From an uncultured bacterium (GTDB lineage Bacteria > Actinomycetota > Coriobacteriia > Coriobacteriales > Coriobacteriaceae): 8,030 nt of DNA. Positions 5,402 through 8,030 of this stretch are shown here, in pieces. The stretch is from the NCBI GenBank assembly GCA_905216175.1, contig CAJMSV010000081.1, positions 1 to 8,030 of the forward strand. Reading direction: 5' to 3'. The notes beneath the pieces are model-generated. The model was not told where the DNA came from and ran no database searches. It saw only the letters and a program-made list of their open reading frames with translations. Position 1 is the stretch's first letter. Every line of letters starts with the position of its first letter. Both the position numbers and the translations under genes were made by a program.

Positions 5402-6295
5402 ATGGATACGAGTTATTACAACCGCTTTGGTGCCGAGGAACTTGCGCGCCGCTTGTCGAGCGAGACCTTGTTGGCGCAGGGCCCCATGGGCAGTGTTCTG
5501 TTGAGTGAGTACGATGCCGCCGACATTCCACCGGCGTTTTGGAATCTGGCAGAGCCGCAGACCGTTTCTCGTATCCATCGCTTGTATGTCGCTGCCGGCG
5601 CGCAGGTGCTCATTACCAACACCTTTCAGGCATCAAGCTATGCCCTCAAGCACGACCAGATTGCGCCGTCCGTGGCGGAGGTCAATCGCGGGGCCGTCGA
5701 CGATGCTCGCCAGGCGCACCCGCAACTGCTGCTGGGCTCGATGGGCCCGATCGGTATTGAGTGGTTTGCCGAGGACTCTGCCGAGTATCGTGAAATCCGA
5801 GGCATTGCGCGCGAACAGGCGCACGCCTTGCTCAATGCCGGCGTTGACGGTCTGCTGATCGAGACGGTGACGTCTATCCGTAATTTGCAGCCCATGCTTG
5901 CCGGCGCCCGAGATGCCGCCGACGGCATGCCTGTTCTGGTGAGTTTTGTCGTTGACGATAAAGGCGACCTGTTGGGCGATGGCCTCAACATCGAGGCGGC
6001 CGTTTTGTACGCCGAAAAACACGGCGCAAACTCGGTTGGTGTTAATTGCTGTTCGCTTGCGGCCGCGAACGCGGCGGTGCCCAGGATGGTTGCATCGGCG
6101 ACTACTCCCGTCACGGTGCGTCCCAACGTAGGCGATCCGGTCCAGACTCAGGATGGCCCCGTATGGCACGAGAACCCCGAAGCTTTCGCGCGCGCATGCA
6201 TCGAATGGAGACATGCCGGTGCCGCAATGGTGGGCAGTTGCTGTGGAACCACGGCAATCACTACGGCCGCGATGGCCGAGGCGCTCGATATATAA
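5402..6295 (+). CDS. Homocysteine S-methyltransferase family protein
   Basis: A 297-residue, single-domain Hcy-binding (betaine-homocysteine methyltransferase/MmuM/MetH N-terminal type) TIM barrel. Zinc-ligand signatures are present: GVNCCS with Cys216 and GSCCGTT with Cys280/Cys281. Other family marks are AGAQVLITNTFQAS (66-78), LLLGSMGPIG (110-118) and LLIETVTSI with Glu154. Such enzymes move a methyl group to the thiol of homocysteine to make methionine; S-methylmethionine is a common donor in stand-alone bacterial members, but the donor cannot be assigned here. One oddity: the usual DGxMG of the first strand reads AQGPMG, so Gln26 replaces the Asp that contacts the homocysteine amino group in studied members. 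It starts 10 bases after the repressor gene, almost surely in one transcript, and ends at its own terminator. Confidence 0.87.
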   Translation: MDTSYYNRFGAEELARRLSSETLLAQGPMGSVLLSEYDAADIPPAFWNLAEPQTVSRIHRLYVAAGAQVLITNTFQASSYALKHDQIAPSVAEVNRGAVDDARQAHPQLLLGSMGPIGIEWFAEDSAEYREIRGIAREQAHALLNAGVDGLLIETVTSIRNLQPMLAGARDAADGMPVLVSFVVDDKGDLLGDGLNIEAAVLYAEKHGANSVGVNCCSLAAANAAVPRMVASATTPVTVRPNVGDPVQTQDGPVWHENPEAFARACIEWRHAGAAMVGSCCGTTAITTAAMAEALDI

Positions 6296-6300
6296 AGGGC

Positions 6301-6328
6301 AAAACCGCTCCATACGGGGCGGTTTTTT
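6301..6328 (+). terminator. Intrinsic terminator after the methyltransferase gene
   Basis: AAAACCGCTCC (6301-6311), an ATAC loop and GGGGCGGTTTT (6316-6326) form an 11-bp stem with one G-T wobble, followed by a six-base T-run (6323-6328). It begins five bases after the stop codon and closes the repressor-methyltransferase unit. Confidence 0.93.
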
Positions 6329-6335
6329 ATTGCTT

Positions 6336-6418
6336 GCATGTCCTCGGCAGCATTTGCCCAAATGGTGAATGCTGGTGCCGGCAGGTTGCCGAGTGCATGT
6401 TGCGGGTATACCCCATGC
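6336..6418 (+). promoter_or_regulatory. Leader region with stem-loop potential upstream of the hexomutase
   Basis: CTCGGCA (6343-6349) pairs with TGCCGAG (6387-6393) and the stem can extend outward through GCATG/CATGT after a mismatch and a wobble. An inner hairpin GCATT/AATGC (6350-6354/6368-6372) overlaps the alternative CATTTG-CC-CAAATG (6351-6364). A 10-base palindrome GGGTATACCC follows at 6404-6413. The promoter of the hexomutase must lie in this gap or upstream of it, but no convincing -35/-10 pair is visible (TTGCGG 6401 with CATGAT 17 bases later is weak). Confidence 0.35.
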
Positions 6419-6439
6419 GTACCATGATCCAAACACTGT

Positions 6440-6455
6440 GAGGTGTCTGCGCGTG
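6440..6455 (+). promoter_or_regulatory. Ribosome binding site deciding the GTG start of the hexomutase
   Basis: GAGGTG (6440-6445), then seven bases, then GTG (6453). This near-ideal Shine-Dalgarno sequence places the start eight codons before the conserved GTDGWR motif. It argues against the in-frame ATG at 6369, which would add 28 non-family residues translated through the stem-loop leader. Confidence 0.8.
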
Positions 6456-7853
6456 TGCGCGATAATTCATTTTGGAACTGACGGTTGGCGCGCTCGCGTC
6501 GATGAGGACTTCACTGCCGATAACGTTGCTCGTATCGCCGATGCCGTCGGCGAGTTGTGGCAAAAGACCAATCCGGGCAAAACAGTATATATAGGGTTCG
6601 ACACCCGGCCCCTGGCGAGCGAGTTCGCTGAACTTGCGGCGGGCGTGCTAGCAGCGCACGGGCTGGACGCCGTGCTCGCTTCGCGACCTGTTCCGACCCC
6701 TGCCCTTACGTGGGCGGCGGCTTATGACGGTGAAGCGTGCGGCGCGCTCATGGTGACGGGGTCCCATCATCCGCAGGGCTATCTGTGCCTCAAGATTCGC
6801 ATGGGTGACGGCTCGACCGCCAACCAGGATGTCATCGAAGAGCTCGAAGAGACTATGGCTCCCGAGCCAATGGGGATCGAGGGGCAATATCGCACCGCGG
6901 ATATCATTCCTGACTATATGCAGGCGGTGGCATCATTTGTCGATGCCGAAGCCATCCGCGCCGCGCACCTGCGCGTGGTTGTCGATCCCATGGGCGGCGC
7001 AGCCCAGGGCTATCTAGCCGACTTGCTGCGCGAGCTTGGCGTTGAGGCGCACGAGATTCACGCCGGGCAGGCGTCTGACCAAGAAGATATCTGCCCCGAC
7101 CCCGTTGAACCTTGGGTGGACGCTTGCGAGCGCACGGTTATCGAGGACGGAGCTTGCGCTGGCCTGGTGACCGACGGCGACGCCGACCGTATCGGCGCGG
7201 TTGACGAGCGCGGCAGATATATACATCCGCATCAGATCATGGCGCTCGTTTTGGGCGACTTGGTTCAATTTCGTAATTTGGAGGGGCGCGTCGTCGTCAA
7301 TCTTTCATGCTCGACGCTCGTACGTCGCATTGCCGAGGCGCTTGGCTGCCGCGTGACCGTCAAACCAGTCGGTTTCAAATATATAGCGGCGGAGATGAAG
7401 AAGGGCGGCGTCCTCATAGGCGGCGAAGAAGCCGGTGGTATCGGCATCGCCGCGCATATGCCCGAGCGCGATGGAATCCTCGCCTGTCTGATTCTGTGTG
7501 AGCTTATGGCAAAGACGGACGCGCCTTTGGGCGTTCTGGTCGACCAACTCGAGGACAGTTTTGGTAAGACGAGTTACGGTCGACGCGACTTGCGCCTTGA
7601 GGCCGAAGATGCCGAAACGTTACGAACCCTGCTGCCGGGCGTAAACCCCAAGTCGATTTGTGGCAAGGTGCCGCAAAACGTTAGTCATATGGACGGCTTG
7701 CGTCTGTCATTCGAGGATGACACGTGGCTGCTGGTCCGTCCTAGCGGGACCGAACCAGTGGTGCGCGTCTACGCCGAGGGGTTCTCGGTGGAAGAACGTG
7801 ATGAGTTGCTCGATGCTGGCTGTGCTTTAGCTAGGGGGACGTATCCGCTTTAA
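6453..7853 (+). CDS. Alpha-D-phosphohexomutase (phosphoglucomutase/phosphomannomutase family)
   Basis: Enzymes of this family move a phosphate between C1 and C6 of a hexose via a phosphoserine and a bisphosphate intermediate, supplying sugar phosphates for glycan and central metabolism. From GTG 6453 it has 466 residues, normal for the family. The four active-site loops are in order: the phosphoserine loop VTGSHHP with Ser104, the Mg2+ loop DGDADR (241-246), the sugar-recognition loop GGEEAGG (323-329), and the phosphate-binding loop RPSGTEP (429-435). The N-terminal FGTDGWRA and HMPERDGIL after the sugar loop recall the subgroup I know as PGM_like2 (cd05800, from memory). Two departures stand out: SHHP for the usual SHNP, and GEEAG for GEESG. 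The gene also uses ATA isleucine codons rarely seen in its neighbours. It appears monocistronic. Whether glucose- or mannose-phosphate is the substrate is not decidable. Confidence 0.88.
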   Translation: MCAIIHFGTDGWRARVDEDFTADNVARIADAVGELWQKTNPGKTVYIGFDTRPLASEFAELAAGVLAAHGLDAVLASRPVPTPALTWAAAYDGEACGALMVTGSHHPQGYLCLKIRMGDGSTANQDVIEELEETMAPEPMGIEGQYRTADIIPDYMQAVASFVDAEAIRAAHLRVVVDPMGGAAQGYLADLLRELGVEAHEIHAGQASDQEDICPDPVEPWVDACERTVIEDGACAGLVTDGDADRIGAVDERGRYIHPHQIMALVLGDLVQFRNLEGRVVVNLSCSTLVRRIAEALGCRVTVKPVGFKYIAAEMKKGGVLIGGEEAGGIGIAAHMPERDGILACLILCELMAKTDAPLGVLVDQLEDSFGKTSYGRRDLRLEAEDAETLRTLLPGVNPKSICGKVPQNVSHMDGLRLSFEDDTWLLVRPSGTEPVVRVYAEGFSVEERDELLDAGCALARGTYPL

Positions 7854-8030
7854 CCATGAGACTGCCTTATATAAAGAGATGCTCGGCGAGCGGTAGTTAG
7901 CGGCTGGCAAACGTTAGTCGGATCACAAGATGTGTAGGAAATGTGTACGCCCAGATTCCCGCCCACGGCGCCCCTCCGGTCTGGCAATATATCTCCTTGC
8001 CGCGCGGCCCGGTCGGACCGGGAACCAGCG
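7854..8030. other. Terminal intergenic stretch
   Basis: No tRNA and no convincing intrinsic terminator for the hexomutase is seen here. An AT-rich TATATAAAG (7870-7878 region, TATAAA at 7870-7875) shortly after the stop could be a -10 element, but no good -35 is visible. The stretch from 7943 may be coding (separate entry). Confidence 0.4.
7943..8030 (+). CDS. Possible 5' end of an unidentified gene (partial)
   Basis: A frame open from 7901 to the right edge has a GTG at 7943 and reads VYAQIPAHGAPPVWQYISLP from there. About three quarters of its codons end in G or C, like the genes of this window, and the residues are not those of a typical spurious frame. Against it: the only purine run, AGGAAA (7936-7941), is too close to GTG to be a good ribosome binding site, and only 29 codons are visible. 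I do not recognise the peptide. It could equally be chance. Confidence 0.25.
   Translation, partial: MYAQIPAHGAPPVWQYISLPRGPVGPGTS

Noticed and set aside
6369..6452. 28-residue N-terminal extension of the hexomutase from ATG 6369
   Set aside because: The extension is unlike the family, runs through the stem-loop region, and GTG 6453 has a near-perfect Shine-Dalgarno sequence at seven bases.
7854..8030. tRNA or other stable RNA near the right edge
   Set aside because: No cloverleaf, anticodon arm or TTCGA-type T-loop could be laid out on either strand.

Overview
The window looks like ordinary chromosome from a moderately GC-rich Gram-positive actinobacterium. My best guess is a gut Coriobacteriia member such as Collinsella. 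This rests on the style of the proteins, the C/G-ending codons, the atpD-atpC-murA order, and an intergenic repeat block of the TTGGGGACGTTC type that I associate with that class. It is recognition from memory, not a database match.

Left part (1-3205, + strand): the 3' end of atpD and all of atpC close an F1Fo ATP synthase operon, followed by a strong intrinsic terminator. murA (first committed step of peptidoglycan synthesis) begins with a TTG only 13 bases after that terminator's T-run. A membrane-anchored LytR-CpsA-Psr (LCP) gene with an acidic, serine-rich tail follows 12 bases later, giving a cell-wall pair.

Middle non-coding part (3206-3600): this lies between the convergent lcp and pepT genes. 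In order it holds a perfect 12-bp hairpin with no T-run, a 99-base nested inverted repeat, a cluster of degenerate 27/28-base units in an alternating 55-base pattern (REP-like), and the pepT terminator. It is the least ordinary stretch of the window.

Right part: pepT (tripeptidase, - strand) is divergent from a short DtxR/MntR-family metal-dependent repressor (+ strand). A near-perfect 20-base palindrome sits between them, over the -35/spacer regions of both predicted promoters, and is a good operator candidate. Ten bases after the repressor comes a homocysteine S-methyltransferase family gene, probably co-transcribed and closed by its own terminator. After a 150-base gap with stem-loop potential comes an alpha-D-phosphohexomutase (phosphoglucomutase/phosphomannomutase type) starting at GTG 6453. 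The last 177 bases are mostly non-coding and may hold the start of a further + strand gene.

I see no CRISPR array, rRNA, tRNA, prophage, transposase gene or defence system. The most interesting items are the repeat/hairpin block at 3207-3493, the divergent operator at 4896-4915 with its repressor of mixed metal-ligand type, and the unusual active-site residues in the methyltransferase and the hexomutase.
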